NCBI RefSeq assembly: GCF_950066645.1
Contig: NZ_CATMFB010000001.1
Location: forward strand, 1-64,000
Direction of reading: 5' to 3'
Length of the DNA stretch: 64,000 nucleotides
DNA from: an uncultured Thalassolituus sp.
Lineage (GTDB): Bacteria; Pseudomonadota; Gammaproteobacteria; Pseudomonadales; Oceanobacteraceae
Shown piece after piece: positions 1 to 8,799 of the stretch; positions within the stretch are counted from its first letter, which is position 1, and the number at the start of each line of letters is the position of its first letter. The notes under the pieces were generated by a model. That model did no database searches, was not told the DNA's origin, and saw nothing but the letters and a program-made list of their open reading frames with translations. The position numbers and the translations under genes were made by a program.

Positions 1-1848
1 CTGAATAACTGGTATCAGGCACTGAGCAACGCAGATGTCGACACCAAAGGTGACATGTACGCTGCTCAGATTGAAGCCGCTGCGGAACTGCTGCCTGCGT
101 TTGATGAAATGTCGACTGAGATAGAGAACTTCACAAGCCTGGTTGTCACTACCAGACCAGAATGCGCAGAGATCTACAGTTACTACAGTTATTACTACCA
201 ACAGTACTTTGCCTACTGTACCGCCTATCGCGACGTCACTGGTCCCGGCCCCCTCCTTGATGCTGCTGAACTTGTCGGGTGGTTAGGCCAATACGCTCAG
301 TACATAGAAAATAACCATGCAAGCCTGCCGTATTCCATCAATGCGGACAGAAGTTACAGCCTGAATACCGCAGCACTCGGAAGTCGACTGAATCACCTCG
401 GGATTAAAAAATTTCTTACATACGATGACGGCTATAACGACCCAGGCTCAAGTATCACCGCAAACTACCAATGGAGTAATGGACAAATCTCGGAAGTCAC
501 TTTCTATGGCATGAGTAACAATTTCAAAATTTCCAGCAGCACCCAACCTGCGTATCTTTCGGTAGAACAGAATGGTTCATCGTTAACCTATGAAATGACC
601 AACCTGAAACTGACACCCCGGTCCTACTATCGCGCTGGATTCACCGAAGTGTCTGTCCCTTCCACCGCCGTGACACTTAACTTTGACAGCCCATACAGCG
701 TCAGGAACTATCTTTACGCTGTCTACTACGACTATGGCGAGATTGACCCGGGTAGTCTCGAGTCAATGACGGCTGTCTCCTCAGGTCATGCCAAAGGCTA
801 CACAGGTACCGCTGCATTCAGTCTGAATACTGAACTGACGTCTCCTTCCGAAAACTCGCGACTACTGACAAACCGCCTGACGATATCCAGTGATGACAGC
901 AGGGGCGAAGCACCGGATATGTCAGGAGACATAAACATTTCCGTATCAGGAGATTACGAGCAGCAAGGAAGCAGATTTCTTGGGTTCTCCGCCAGCCTTG
1001 AAAATGCTTCGCTGACGTCGGATTTTCAGGGGTATGCACAAGCGTCTGTGAGCGACGGCAGCGTTGCCCGCTTCGAAGGGAAAATCTCCGCATCTGTATC
1101 AGACAGCAATGCTCAACAAGTGATTGCACCGACAGGCGAAGTTGCTTTTGAAGGTGTAATGACGGTCAGTAATGCGGCTGCCTACCCAACAGAAACAACA
1201 GGTTTTTCAGGCGCAGCCCGTATAAAGATGAAAGCCAGACAAGCCACAGATGGTAGCCTTGTCATTATTGATAATGAGCCCGTCATACATCCATACGAAG
1301 CCACTATCGCTGGAGAGCTGAATACAGTATCAGCCGGTGAGAGTGCGTCAGTAAGCATCAATGGACTGATGCATGTAAATCGTATGGAAGATATCGACGA
1401 TCCGGAGACGTATGGGGATGTAGCGCTTGCACTGCGCATTGGCTCCACTATCAGCGGGCTGGATAATGCAAAAATATTAGTGTCTGCAATACGCAGAGCT
1501 CAGGAAGATGTAAATGGGATTATCCAACTGAGTTACAACAGCCCGGATTCCAGCATAGAACGAATCATAAATATCAATCTGGATTCCAGTGCCGACGTCA
1601 CCGACGGAGAGTTCAACTATCTGACTGTTGCAAATGCAGATACCGAGATGACCATTCAGGCGACCTGTGTTTCAGGTGACGGAACTTCTGACTGCGACGA
1701 GTTCGAATTCACCGGTGTTATTACCGTCGCAGGCCACCAGGTAGGTGTACTGGAATCCCGTGATGGTGTGCCGGTATTTAAATTCGGCAACGAAGAAAGA
1801 TACCGCATTCTGACGCCGAACTTTCTGGTCGAGAGAGTCAGCAACTGA
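1..1848 (+). CDS. Large beta-rich secreted-type protein, 5' end outside window (partial)
   Basis: The frame is open from base 1, so the start lies upstream; the first in-window ATG is at 55. The visible part is about 615 residues. The first 100 or so residues look helical and include a tyrosine-rich patch (SYYSYYYQQYFAYC). The rest is rich in Ser, Thr, Asp and Gly in alternating hydrophobic patterns typical of extracellular beta structure, with repeated phrases such as FSGAA, FEGVM and FTGVI. No membrane segment, catalytic motif or known domain is recognisable. A strong hairpin terminator follows the stop, and an outer-membrane barrel gene starts 72 bases downstream, so a surface or periplasmic role is likely. 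I do not recognise the family. Confidence 0.7.
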   Translation: MNNWYQALSNADVDTKGDMYAAQIEAAAELLPAFDEMSTEIENFTSLVVTTRPECAEIYSYYSYYYQQYFAYCTAYRDVTGPGPLLDAAELVGWLGQYAQYIENNHASLPYSINADRSYSLNTAALGSRLNHLGIKKFLTYDDGYNDPGSSITANYQWSNGQISEVTFYGMSNNFKISSSTQPAYLSVEQNGSSLTYEMTNLKLTPRSYYRAGFTEVSVPSTAVTLNFDSPYSVRNYLYAVYYDYGEIDPGSLESMTAVSSGHAKGYTGTAAFSLNTELTSPSENSRLLTNRLTISSDDSRGEAPDMSGDINISVSGDYEQQGSRFLGFSASLENASLTSDFQGYAQASVSDGSVARFEGKISASVSDSNAQQVIAPTGEVAFEGVMTVSNAAAYPTETTGFSGAARIKMKARQATDGSLVIIDNEPVIHPYEATIAGELNTVSAGESASVSINGLMHVNRMEDIDDPETYGDVALALRIGSTISGLDNAKILVSAIRRAQEDVNGIIQLSYNSPDSSIERIININLDSSADVTDGEFNYLTVANADTEMTIQATCVSGDGTSDCDEFEFTGVITVAGHQVGVLESRDGVPVFKFGNEERYRILTPNFLVERVSN

Positions 1849-1869
1849 TTCTGATCAGAATTTGATGAC

Positions 1870-1902
1870 AGGTCCGGCAGCGTAAGCTCCGGACCTTTTT
1901 TA
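1870..1902 (+). terminator. Rho-independent terminator
   Basis: An 8-bp perfect GC-rich stem (AGGTCCGG at 1870-1877, CCGGACCT at 1889-1896) with an 11-base loop is followed directly by a T run. It lies 21 bases after the stop at 1848 and ends 18 bases before the next ATG, so it probably attenuates rather than separates the two genes completely. Confidence 0.85.
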
Positions 1903-1920
1903 TAATTTCTGGACCATCTG

Positions 1921-2958
1921 ATGCGATTATTAGTTTTCGTCTTCTCCGCGCTTGTATTCACCTCACAATGCGGCGCTGAATCCCAGACCGGTGTGAGCTT
2001 TGAGTACGAGGGTATTGCTCACACGGGGCCGATGGCCATCGATGCCGTCGTCAACGACTGGGATGGAAAAATAATCAAGGAAGATGACGGATTTCTCTGG
2101 CAGCAGACCAGCGCCAACTTGTTTTTCGGACCCTGGCGGGTGAGTTACCTTAACCGCTTCCATGCTGAGTATCGCTTTCCATATCAGTTAGCAGAAGGCT
2201 TTTACTACGCAACTAACGATATCACTCCCGACAACGAATACTCCAGGTACAGCCGTATAGAAGCACGTGATTATCGGGGCAAAGGCTGGGAGGTCAGCCA
2301 CACGTTCGAACTGACGCCTCAGTTGACTCTGACACCTAAAATTAGCTGGTTACTGCTGGACCGGATTCTCTGGGGAAGCGTCGAAGGTGATGTGAGGTAT
2401 GGCTCGCCAGACGACTGGGGAGGGCGCCTTGATATCGACTATGGATATACCGAAGATAAAATCCTGCGCCGGACTCTTGAGCAGGAGCACTACGGAGACC
2501 TTTACGCATTGGGTCTTGAAGCTTCCTTCCGGAAGGGCCGCTATACAGCCTATTACCGTGGTGAAAATCTGTTGGGGGTTATCGACTGGCAGGGAATTCC
2601 GTACACAGATGCCAGGCTGGATACCGAAGGAAATTATCTTCTGGACGGCTATGAATATTATGACACAGTTAATCTGACACCCTCTGCCATCCATTGGCTG
2701 ACACAACGCTGGCAGTTTCACGGCCGTCACCAGGCGTCACTGGAACTGTTGCTCACCGAAATACAGACCAGTGCGGCAATTAAATATTCCCGGATACTCG
2801 ATAATTTGCAGCTGAGTGCTGGTTACCACCCACAATGGCGGGCTGCGTCACTGGGAATAAACAGTCGCTATGCCGGACTGGAAATATTAAGTGATTCTCT
2901 GGATCCGGATAGCAGTCGGAGTCTGACCATCAGTGCCCACATTACGGCGTCATTCTGA
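1921..2958 (+). CDS. Putative outer-membrane beta-barrel protein
   Basis: This is a 345-residue protein with an N-terminal signal peptide (about residues 1-19, hydrophobic core LLVFVFSALVF). The mature chain is built of amphipathic strands rich in Tyr, Trp, Arg and Asp, and it ends in a terminal Phe, the usual BAM recognition residue of outer-membrane barrels. No named family is recognised. It follows the beta-rich protein ending at 1848 in the same direction, across a terminator. The ribosome-binding site is weak. It ends only 3 bases before the convergent gene at 2962. Confidence 0.65.
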   Translation: MRLLVFVFSALVFTSQCGAESQTGVSFEYEGIAHTGPMAIDAVVNDWDGKIIKEDDGFLWQQTSANLFFGPWRVSYLNRFHAEYRFPYQLAEGFYYATNDITPDNEYSRYSRIEARDYRGKGWEVSHTFELTPQLTLTPKISWLLLDRILWGSVEGDVRYGSPDDWGGRLDIDYGYTEDKILRRTLEQEHYGDLYALGLEASFRKGRYTAYYRGENLLGVIDWQGIPYTDARLDTEGNYLLDGYEYYDTVNLTPSAIHWLTQRWQFHGRHQASLELLLTEIQTSAAIKYSRILDNLQLSAGYHPQWRAASLGINSRYAGLEILSDSLDPDSSRSLTISAHITASF

Positions 2959-2961
2959 CGA

Positions 2962-3402
2962 TCAGTGCAGATAGCCCGCAGAAACTCCATGAGTCTGACG
3001 CTGGGCCTGTAACAGCGCATGAGCATAGCCTTCATCGCCGAACGCCAGTTCCCGTAACAACGACAGGCTTTCATGTGAACACTCGACCCGGGCTTCCTGT
3101 TCCAGTCGTGAGAGTACCTGGCTGAAGACAAAGCGGCAGCCATCTGACTGCTCTCCTGCCCGCAGCGCCCACATCATCTCACCAGCTGTTTCGATGTAGC
3201 GCTGCTGACTTCCACGTCCGGGCTGAGCTGACAGCAGCAGCTCGGACATTTCCCAGGCATTGCCAAAGAATACCGCCGCCTGATGCCAGTGCTCTTCAAC
3301 AAGAGCCTCCCGCCCCATCCTGCAGGTACGTCGCCAGCCGGGCAGCAGCTCTTCAGGGTTTTGAGTCAGCCAGAGTCTGTGTTTTCCGCAAAGAAACTTC
3401 AT
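2962..3402 (-). CDS. Small hypothetical protein co-transcribed with flavodoxin
   Basis: This 146-residue soluble protein has no signal peptide or membrane segment. It is mostly helical and rich in Trp, Arg, Gln and Glu. The ATG is preceded by a strong AGGAGG ribosome-binding site 7 bases upstream. It lies 41 bases after the flavodoxin stop on the same strand, with no terminator between, so it is probably the second gene of the Fur-controlled flavodoxin unit. I do not recognise the family; a role in iron-limited metabolism is inferred only from position. Confidence 0.65.
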   Translation of the reverse strand: MKFLCGKHRLWLTQNPEELLPGWRRTCRMGREALVEEHWHQAAVFFGNAWEMSELLLSAQPGRGSQQRYIETAGEMMWALRAGEQSDGCRFVFSQVLSRLEQEARVECSHESLSLLRELAFGDEGYAHALLQAQRQTHGVSAGYLH

Positions 3403-3443
3403 GATGGATCCTCCTGAAGTGCTGAGATGCCTGAATGCTGACG

Positions 3444-3992
3444 TTATGCGGCGGCCAGTGCGTCGTATTCGGAAATAATCTGGGCAACCCAGGTTTCAAT
3501 CCGGGAATCACTGAGTTCAAACTGCTGATCTTCGTCGATTGCCAGTCCGCAGAAGAGCGTGTTGTCTTCGTTCACAGCCCGTGATGCCTCAAACTCATAG
3601 CCTTCGGTAGGCCAGTAGCCAATCAGACGCGCACCGGCTTTTTCGACGTACTCCTTCAGCCAGCCCATCGCATCAAGAAAGAAATCACCGTAACCAAACT
3701 GATCACCCAGTCCGTAGAGGGCCACAACCTTTCCTGAAAGGTTCAGGTTGCTGAGCGTATCGGCGATATCTTCCCAGTCGGCCTGAATACCGCCGAAATC
3801 CCAGGTCGGAATGCCCATGATGGCCAGGTCGAAGCGTTCCAGATCGTCAGCACTGACGTCTGTGACATTCAGCATCTCGGCGACCACACCCGCATCGGTA
3901 AGCAGCTGACTGATTTTTTCACCGACTTCTTCGGTGTTACCTGTGTCTGTACCGTAGATAATGCCTACGCTCGCCTGACCAAGTGAACTCAC
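3444..3992 (-). CDS. fld: Long-chain flavodoxin
   Basis: An FMN electron carrier that replaces ferredoxin under iron limitation. The FMN phosphate loop is TDTGNT (residues 15-20). The isoalloxazine loops are PTWDFGG, with the stacking Trp, and GLGDQFGYGDFF, with the long-chain insertion after it. The length (182 residues) fits the family. I chose the GTG at 3992: it has AGAGGG 7 bases upstream, and the region before it carries the promoter. A further in-frame ATG at 4016 would lie within a few bases of the predicted transcription start, overlapping the Fur site region. A small hypothetical gene follows in the same unit. Confidence 0.93.
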   Translation of the reverse strand: MSSLGQASVGIIYGTDTGNTEEVGEKISQLLTDAGVVAEMLNVTDVSADDLERFDLAIMGIPTWDFGGIQADWEDIADTLSNLNLSGKVVALYGLGDQFGYGDFFLDAMGWLKEYVEKAGARLIGYWPTEGYEFEASRAVNEDNTLFCGLAIDEDQQFELSDSRIETWVAQIISEYDALAAA

Positions 3993-4018
3993 GGGGTATC
4001 CCTCTGATAAATACATTT

Positions 4019-4037
4019 AATGCGAATCATTATCATT
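4019..4037 (-). promoter_or_regulatory. Fur-type iron box at the flavodoxin promoter
   Basis: The minus-strand sequence AATGATAATGATTCGCATT closely resembles the 19-bp Fur consensus GATAATGATAATCATTATC. It covers the predicted -10 hexamer and transcription start of the flavodoxin gene, the usual arrangement for repression by Fe-Fur. Flavodoxin induction on iron starvation is well known in this phylum. Confidence 0.8.
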
Positions 4038-4057
4038 ACATATCAATGCAAACGCAA
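4029..4057 (-). promoter_or_regulatory. Sigma-70-type promoter of the flavodoxin gene
   Basis: On the minus strand there is a -35 TTGCGT (4052-4057), a 17-base spacer and a -10 GATAAT (4029-4034). The start of transcription should fall near 4022, giving a leader of about 30 bases to the GTG at 3992. Confidence 0.7.
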
Positions 4058-4059
4058 CC

Positions 4060-4092
4060 CCCTGTCAGACAATTTTGTGTCTGTCGTCAGGG
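4060..4092 (-). terminator. Hairpin between the hem-linked gene and the flavodoxin promoter
   Basis: An imperfect stem pairs 4060-4064 with 4088-4092 and 4066-4071 with 4078-4083. It lies 28 bases beyond the stop of the gene at 4120. No T run follows, so termination is uncertain; it may simply insulate the flavodoxin promoter. Confidence 0.3.
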
Positions 4093-4119
4093 CTTAAAAA
4101 GGGAAGAGAAAAGCGGCGT

Positions 4120-4575
4120 TCAGCGGCGCCGGAATGGCTTGATGACGGACATAACACCCAGCGGGATTGCCAGCGCGAGCCATATCACCAGAGAGGTAAT
4201 AAAGTACGAAATCTGCACTTCAGCGAAGAGGTTCGCCTGCAGGATGATCTGGAACACCGCATACATTGCCATGCCCCCGAAATAGAAGAGACCAAATACC
4301 AGCCAGCGGGGAAGGACATTCCCCTCAGACATGACGATGCGACGGGCCAGCTTGACGGATTGATCCATAAAGAAGAACAGCCCCATCACGGTCAGCGCAA
4401 TTGCCAGAGCATGGCGGAGAGGCGCGTCCCAGTACCCGGCGGCGGTGTCAGTCACCGGATCAACCGTTGCTCCTGACCAGAGAGAATACGCGCCACTGAA
4501 CACAGTAAACGCTGCGGTAATGATCGTCAGATAGTCTGCGACTGCAGACCGGTAAGGTGGGCGGTATTCCGTCAT
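4120..4575 (-). CDS. Four-helix inner-membrane protein of unknown function
   Basis: About 151 residues with four hydrophobic helices (around YLTIITAAFTVFSGAYSLW, ALAIALTVMGLFFF, WLVFGLFYFGGMAMYAVF and ISYFITSLVIWLALAIPLG) and a basic tail FRRR. I prefer the ATG at 4575, which has GGAG 6 bases upstream. An upstream GTG at 4602 in the same frame would sit inside a 10-bp hairpin. It follows hemY on the same strand after about 66 bases, so it may be read from the hem operon. No family recognised. Confidence 0.65.
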   Translation of the reverse strand: MTEYRPPYRSAVADYLTIITAAFTVFSGAYSLWSGATVDPVTDTAAGYWDAPLRHALAIALTVMGLFFFMDQSVKLARRIVMSEGNVLPRWLVFGLFYFGGMAMYAVFQIILQANLFAEVQISYFITSLVIWLALAIPLGVMSVIKPFRRR

Positions 4576-4588
4576 GTGAGGCTCCGTT

Positions 4589-4616
4589 GCCTCTGCCGGC
4601 ACTGCACGGCAGAGGC
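4589..4616 (-). terminator. Perfect 10-bp hairpin after hemY
   Basis: GCCTCTGCCG (4589-4598) pairs with CGGCAGAGGC (4607-4616) around an 8-base loop, 25 bases after the hemY stop. The minus-strand side lacks a T run, so this may be a processing or attenuation hairpin in the hemY to 4120 gene spacer rather than a full terminator. Confidence 0.45.
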
Positions 4617-4641
4617 GTTCTTATTCTATGGAGGCTTCTGG

Positions 4642-5859
4642 TCAGTGACCCAATGCGAGCTGGAAGTGCTCACAGGCGAGCGTTTCATCACCCTCGGCCA
4701 GCATCACTTTGCCCATTTCTGCATGGAGGCCAGGCAGACCTTTGATGCGCAGACCCGTCTGCAGGTATTCGCGGGCCTTCTCGATATCATTCTGGCGCAG
4801 AGCCAGACGTCCCAGAGTCAGCAGCAGAACGGGATCATTAGGACGCTCCTGCAGTTGCTGCTCAGCGAACAGAAGCTGTTTACCAGCATCGGCGCCTTTG
4901 AGTCGGCCAAAGGTCTCCACGAGGTCATCGTGCCAGACACTCTTCAGACCTGAACGGAGTGCTTCTTCTGCTTTTTCTTCCTGCTCCGTTTCGAGCAGCA
5001 GTCCGACATAGCAGGACAATACAGTGTGGGTGTTACGGACATCGCGCGACAGACCATCGAACGTTTTAACCAGATCACGGCCACCATGAGCATGACGAGC
5101 CCGGTCGAGCAGTTGCAGAGCAACCTTCTCTTCCAGCTTTTTCAGTTCGTCGGCCGGGATCTTCGTCGCTTTACGCAGCGTCGGGAGCAGCTCATTAAGT
5201 GCAACCCAGTCGCTCAGGTCCTGCAGCGTTTTCACCAGCAGTTTAAGCAGGTATGGGTGACGCGGATGATCTTCACGCAGCTTCAGCAGAACCGCCAGAG
5301 CCTGTTCATTCTGATTACGCGACTGCAGTAGCTGAACCTGAGTGATGCCGACGGCCAGATCAGAACCTTTGGTGCTCTGACTGGCGGCTTTCAGCCATTC
5401 GTCAGTCGCTTCGTTTTTTCCCTGCTCATAGGCCGCACGCGCAGCCGCAAGGTAGTTAATCAAAGGCTGATCAGCATCTTTTGCACTGCTGGTCAGATTG
5501 CGTTCTGCACGACGCCACTGCCCCTGTGCGAGAGCCAGCAGTCCCCGGGTGGTCTGGCGACGGGCACGGACGCTACGACGGCGCTGACGCCATTCATTGA
5601 AGCGACGGTCACTGCCGATAATCACCAGCAGGGTACGCAGGACAAAATACACGGCAAAAAGCGCAACGGCGGTCAATATCAGGAACATCCAGAAGCTGGT
5701 TTCCAACGTCAGGGATTCGTAGCTGAGCATGACGTAGCCCGGATCAATATCCAGACCCAGAGCAGCAAACACATTCCACTGGTTAAACACCGCGAGTACC
5801 GCACCGCCTACCAGTGCCAGTGCAACGACAACCAGCAATGTGACGATCAGGAGTCTCAT
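4642..5859 (-). CDS. hemY: HemY, heme-biosynthesis-associated TPR membrane protein
   Basis: 405 residues. Two N-terminal membrane helices (LIVTLLVVVALALVGGAVL near residues 3-22 and FWMFLILTAVALFAVYFVL near 57-76) form the HemY_N region. A long helical TPR-like cytoplasmic region follows. The proteobacterial HemY of this type is encoded after hemX and is associated with heme synthesis, but it is not the protoporphyrinogen oxidase of the same name. The ATG overlaps the hemX stop by 4 bases (ATGA), indicating translational coupling. This is the fourth gene of the hemC-D-X-Y operon. Confidence 0.9.
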   Translation of the reverse strand: MRLLIVTLLVVVALALVGGAVLAVFNQWNVFAALGLDIDPGYVMLSYESLTLETSFWMFLILTAVALFAVYFVLRTLLVIIGSDRRFNEWRQRRRSVRARRQTTRGLLALAQGQWRRAERNLTSSAKDADQPLINYLAAARAAYEQGKNEATDEWLKAASQSTKGSDLAVGITQVQLLQSRNQNEQALAVLLKLREDHPRHPYLLKLLVKTLQDLSDWVALNELLPTLRKATKIPADELKKLEEKVALQLLDRARHAHGGRDLVKTFDGLSRDVRNTHTVLSCYVGLLLETEQEEKAEEALRSGLKSVWHDDLVETFGRLKGADAGKQLLFAEQQLQERPNDPVLLLTLGRLALRQNDIEKAREYLQTGLRIKGLPGLHAEMGKVMLAEGDETLACEHFQLALGH

Positions 5860-6962
5860 GCCTCGCCCTCCGCTGCAGCGTCAGCAGCCACTTCATCAGT
5901 GACTGGCTGTGCCGGCGCAACTGTGCCACGGCGTTGTTCTTCAACCAGTTTGCGCAGCAGAACCAGTGAGGCACTGATGTCTGGCACCTGCGGAGCAACG
6001 TCCCAGGTCATCAGCTCGGCCAGCGAGGCATAGGCTGCGCGGGTGCGCTCGTCTTCAATGATCAGGTACTGATCCAACCACTCCTGCACACGCTTCAGGC
6101 TGTGAACATACAGTTCTGGTTCTTCACGCAGCAGTGCCACCTGAGCCTGTTCCAGCATCAGCAGCATGTTCTGCTGCAGGTAATACTGCTGATCAGGCGT
6201 CAGAGGCGCTTCAACTGGCTTACCACGGTCGCGGATACGTACCATACGCTGAACCTGTTCCTTGATGGCGTACCAGGTCTTCCAGAACATGGTCTGCTCT
6301 TCAAGCGTCCGTGGCTCCTGCTCTGCCACAGGTTCTTCAATCAGTTTTTCAGGCATCCACGGCAGAGCCGTAACTTTTTCCTGCAGTGCCTGGATACGAT
6401 AGACCGCACCGACGGTGTCAATCGCTGGTACTGCACGAAGCGCCATCAGTTCACGGGCAATCAGTGAACGGACTTTATTCATCGCCGGGTTGCGGGTTTC
6501 GATCAGTACGTTATCTGCGGCCACCAGCATGCTGACTGCGCCGTCCCAATCGCTTTCCAGCTCAAGACGCTGGTTCGCCAGGCGCAGCAGATACTCAGCC
6601 TCAGCGAGCAGCCAGTCCTGACGTTCAGCACCCGGCAGTTTGCCCAGACGTTCAGAGTTATGAGCCACCTGTGCCTGCAGAGTTTCTGCCGCGGCAGCAA
6701 GCGCTTCTGCGCGGGCCATTAATTCATTTTCACGGGCAGCACTGGCGTCGATACGGCTCAGTGCGTTGGCCAGATCATTTTTCAGAACAGCGGACTCTGC
6801 CGTCGCGTTCTGTTGTTGCTGCCAGCCCAGCCAGCCAGCAAATCCGGCCAGCAGGAAGAGGATGACGATCAGGACCAGATTGACCCAGGACAGCAGGTTA
6901 CCACCACGCTTTGCCTGCTTGCTCTGTCCCGCTGGGGATGCGTTCTGTTGCTCGTTGCTCAC
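5856..6962 (-). CDS. hemX: HemX, membrane-anchored protein of the uroporphyrinogen operon
   Basis: 368 residues. It has a basic N-terminal stretch, one membrane helix (LLSWVNLVLIVILFLLAGFAGW, near residues 23-44), a coiled-coil region rich in Ala, Glu and Arg, and a helical domain. HemX is often annotated as uroporphyrinogen-III C-methyltransferase, but the SAM-binding methyltransferase motifs are not visible here, so that activity should not be assumed. The start is a GTG with AAGGAA upstream. It follows hemD after 39 bases and overlaps hemY by 4. Confidence 0.88.
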   Translation of the reverse strand: MSNEQQNASPAGQSKQAKRGGNLLSWVNLVLIVILFLLAGFAGWLGWQQQQNATAESAVLKNDLANALSRIDASAARENELMARAEALAAAAETLQAQVAHNSERLGKLPGAERQDWLLAEAEYLLRLANQRLELESDWDGAVSMLVAADNVLIETRNPAMNKVRSLIARELMALRAVPAIDTVGAVYRIQALQEKVTALPWMPEKLIEEPVAEQEPRTLEEQTMFWKTWYAIKEQVQRMVRIRDRGKPVEAPLTPDQQYYLQQNMLLMLEQAQVALLREEPELYVHSLKRVQEWLDQYLIIEDERTRAAYASLAELMTWDVAPQVPDISASLVLLRKLVEEQRRGTVAPAQPVTDEVAADAAAEGEA

Positions 6963-7001
6963 TGTCGGTTCCTTATAAATAAAAATGCCTTCCGGCTATC
7001 A

Positions 7002-7784
7002 CTATCTATCAGCTGCGGCTAACCACGCGCGCAGGCTGTGCAAAGTATCTTCATTACGGGCACTGGCCGCAACCAGAACCTCCCGGAAGCCCCGGGCTCT
7101 GGCCTGATCGGCAACTCTGGTGCTGGGTACCAGAATACCTGCGACCCTCTGGGGCAGGTCTGCGACCTGTTCCATGGCGATATCCAGCGCCTGGCCACTG
7201 CTCAGTAACAGCAGCGGCCCGTCTTCCAATGCGGCATCCCAGTCGGCTCCGCTGTAGTCAATCTGACGCCGCTCGTACAACTCCGCATAGTCAACGCGGG
7301 CACCGCGCTGGCGTAAAACGCTGGCCAGGGTTTCACGCCCACCCACACCACGCCAGATCAGTATTTTTTCACCTTCGATCACGGCTGCCTGCAGACCGTC
7401 CAACGCCAGCACACCTTCACTGTCAAAGCGCTCCGCCGGCATCTCGACCGGCAGACCTGCACCGCGCAATACCTCTGCCGTGGTCGGGCCAACGGCGTAC
7501 CAGGTGATACCTACCGGATGTTGCGGCCAATAGTCGTCGAGCCATGCCAACCCGGCTTCGGCGGCATTCTGGCTGATGGCGATCACAGAGTGATAGCCAT
7601 CAATATCCAGTATCCGCTGCTTCACCGCAGATGATTCGGGTGTGCCATCATCACGGAAACCACGGATATCAATCAAAGGGTGGTGACGGACGTCATTGTC
7701 CAGCACTGACAGGGATGACAATAATTCAGACGCCTGATCCGAGGGCCGGGTCACAACGAGCGGAATATTTTTCCTGTCGGTCAC
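7002..7784 (-). CDS. hemD: Uroporphyrinogen-III synthase
   Basis: 260 residues, the usual size. It cyclises hydroxymethylbilane with inversion of ring D to give uroporphyrinogen III, the branch point to heme, siroheme and cobalamin. Recognisable features are the N-terminal VTRP motif ([10 protein letters not shown]), the HPLIDI segment, and the two-lobed arrangement with TSxxA-like SQNAAEAGL and the conserved [11 protein letters not shown]. The GTG start overlaps the hemC stop by 4 bases (GTGA). The sequence is divergent, as is normal for this enzyme. Confidence 0.92.
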   Translation of the reverse strand: MTDRKNIPLVVTRPSDQASELLSSLSVLDNDVRHHPLIDIRGFRDDGTPESSAVKQRILDIDGYHSVIAISQNAAEAGLAWLDDYWPQHPVGITWYAVGPTTAEVLRGAGLPVEMPAERFDSEGVLALDGLQAAVIEGEKILIWRGVGGRETLASVLRQRGARVDYAELYERRQIDYSGADWDAALEDGPLLLLSSGQALDIAMEQVADLPQRVAGILVPSTRVADQARARGFREVLVAASARNEDTLHSLRAWLAAADR

Positions 7785-8713
7785 TTCACTTCATGTCCAT
7801 AAACGGCCGAGAGGATATCACCTGCGCCCTGAGCTAACAGGTCTTCTGCTGCCTGAATGCCCAGTGCCTCTGCCGTTTCGGCCTTCCCCTGGTATTCGCA
7901 ACGCAGAATCGTCGCACCGTCCACGCTGCCGACCAGGCCGCGCAGACGCAGATCATCGTCCTGACGCTCGGCATAACAGGCAATCGGGACCTGACACCCG
8001 CCCTGCAGGCGACGGTTGAGCGCACGTTCTGCCAGTACGCAGCTGGCGGTCACTTCATCGTGCAGCGGACGGATCAGCGCCTGAATGTCTTCATCACCTG
8101 TACGCCATTCGATACCCAGCGCTCCCTGACCACCTGCGGGCAAGGACTCTTCGGCCGGCATAAATGCCGCAATGCGATCATGCATTTCCATACGCAGCAG
8201 ACCGGCTGACGCCAGAATGATGGCATCGTATTCACCAGCGTCCATTTTCCCGAGACGGGTCTGAACATTACCACGCAGGCTCTTGATGACCAGATCCGGA
8301 CGACGCTGCTGTACCTGACACTGGCGACGCAGGCTGGAAGTCCCGACCACGCTACCGGCAGGCATGTCATCAATACTCTTGTACTTATTGGAGACAAACG
8401 CATCGAGAGGATTCTCACGCTCGCAGATCACCCCCAGCTCCAGCCCTTCCGGGAATTCCATCGGCACGTCTTTCATTGAATGCACGGCGATATCAGCGCG
8501 ACCATCCAGCATGGCGGCTTCCAGCTCTTTAACGAACAGGCCTTTACCACCGATCTTTGCCAGCGGCACGTCGAGAATCTTGTCACCCTGCGTCGTAAAG
8601 GTGACCAGTTCAACGGACAAGCCTTCGTGCAGCGCCTCAAGGCGGGCCTTGATATGTTCAGCCTGCCACATGGCAAGCGGGCTTTTACGGGTAGCAATAC
8701 GCAGCACAGACAT
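7781..8713 (-). CDS. hemC: Porphobilinogen deaminase (hydroxymethylbilane synthase)
   Basis: 310 residues. It polymerises four porphobilinogens to hydroxymethylbilane in the cytoplasm. The N-terminal [13 protein letters not shown], the catalytic Asp in VHSMKDVPM (Asp82), the arginine-rich SSLRRQCQ segment and the dipyrromethane-cofactor cysteine in [10 protein letters not shown] (Cys240) are all present. It is the first gene of the hemC-D-X-Y operon, 86 bases after algR on the same strand. That spacer contains a possible promoter. Confidence 0.97.
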   Translation of the reverse strand: MSVLRIATRKSPLAMWQAEHIKARLEALHEGLSVELVTFTTQGDKILDVPLAKIGGKGLFVKELEAAMLDGRADIAVHSMKDVPMEFPEGLELGVICERENPLDAFVSNKYKSIDDMPAGSVVGTSSLRRQCQVQQRRPDLVIKSLRGNVQTRLGKMDAGEYDAIILASAGLLRMEMHDRIAAFMPAEESLPAGGQGALGIEWRTGDEDIQALIRPLHDEVTASCVLAERALNRRLQGGCQVPIACYAERQDDDLRLRGLVGSVDGATILRCEYQGKAETAEALGIQAAEDLLAQGAGDILSAVYGHEVK

Positions 8714-8750
8714 CGTCGTTACAGACCTTCAATGGAAATTTCAGCCGCGG

Positions 8751-8759
8751 ATGATAACA
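8751..8759 (-). promoter_or_regulatory. Possible extended -10 promoter of hemC
   Basis: The minus strand reads TGT followed by TATCAT, an extended -10 element, in the 86-base gap between algR and hemC. There is no convincing -35 hexamer. The predicted start is about 30 bases upstream of the hemC ATG. Confidence 0.35.
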
Positions 8760-8799
8760 GGAATTTGCTGCGCGTTCTTTGACCAGTGCGCGACAGGCG

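Noticed and set aside
4576-4602. GTG start at 4602 for the four-helix membrane gene
   Set aside because: It lies within the 10-bp hairpin and lacks a suitable ribosome-binding site, while the ATG at 4575 has GGAG at 6 bases.
5856-6962. Uroporphyrinogen-III methyltransferase activity for HemX
   Set aside because: No SAM-binding glycine-rich motif or CysG-like signature is visible; the protein is a membrane-anchored coiled-coil type.
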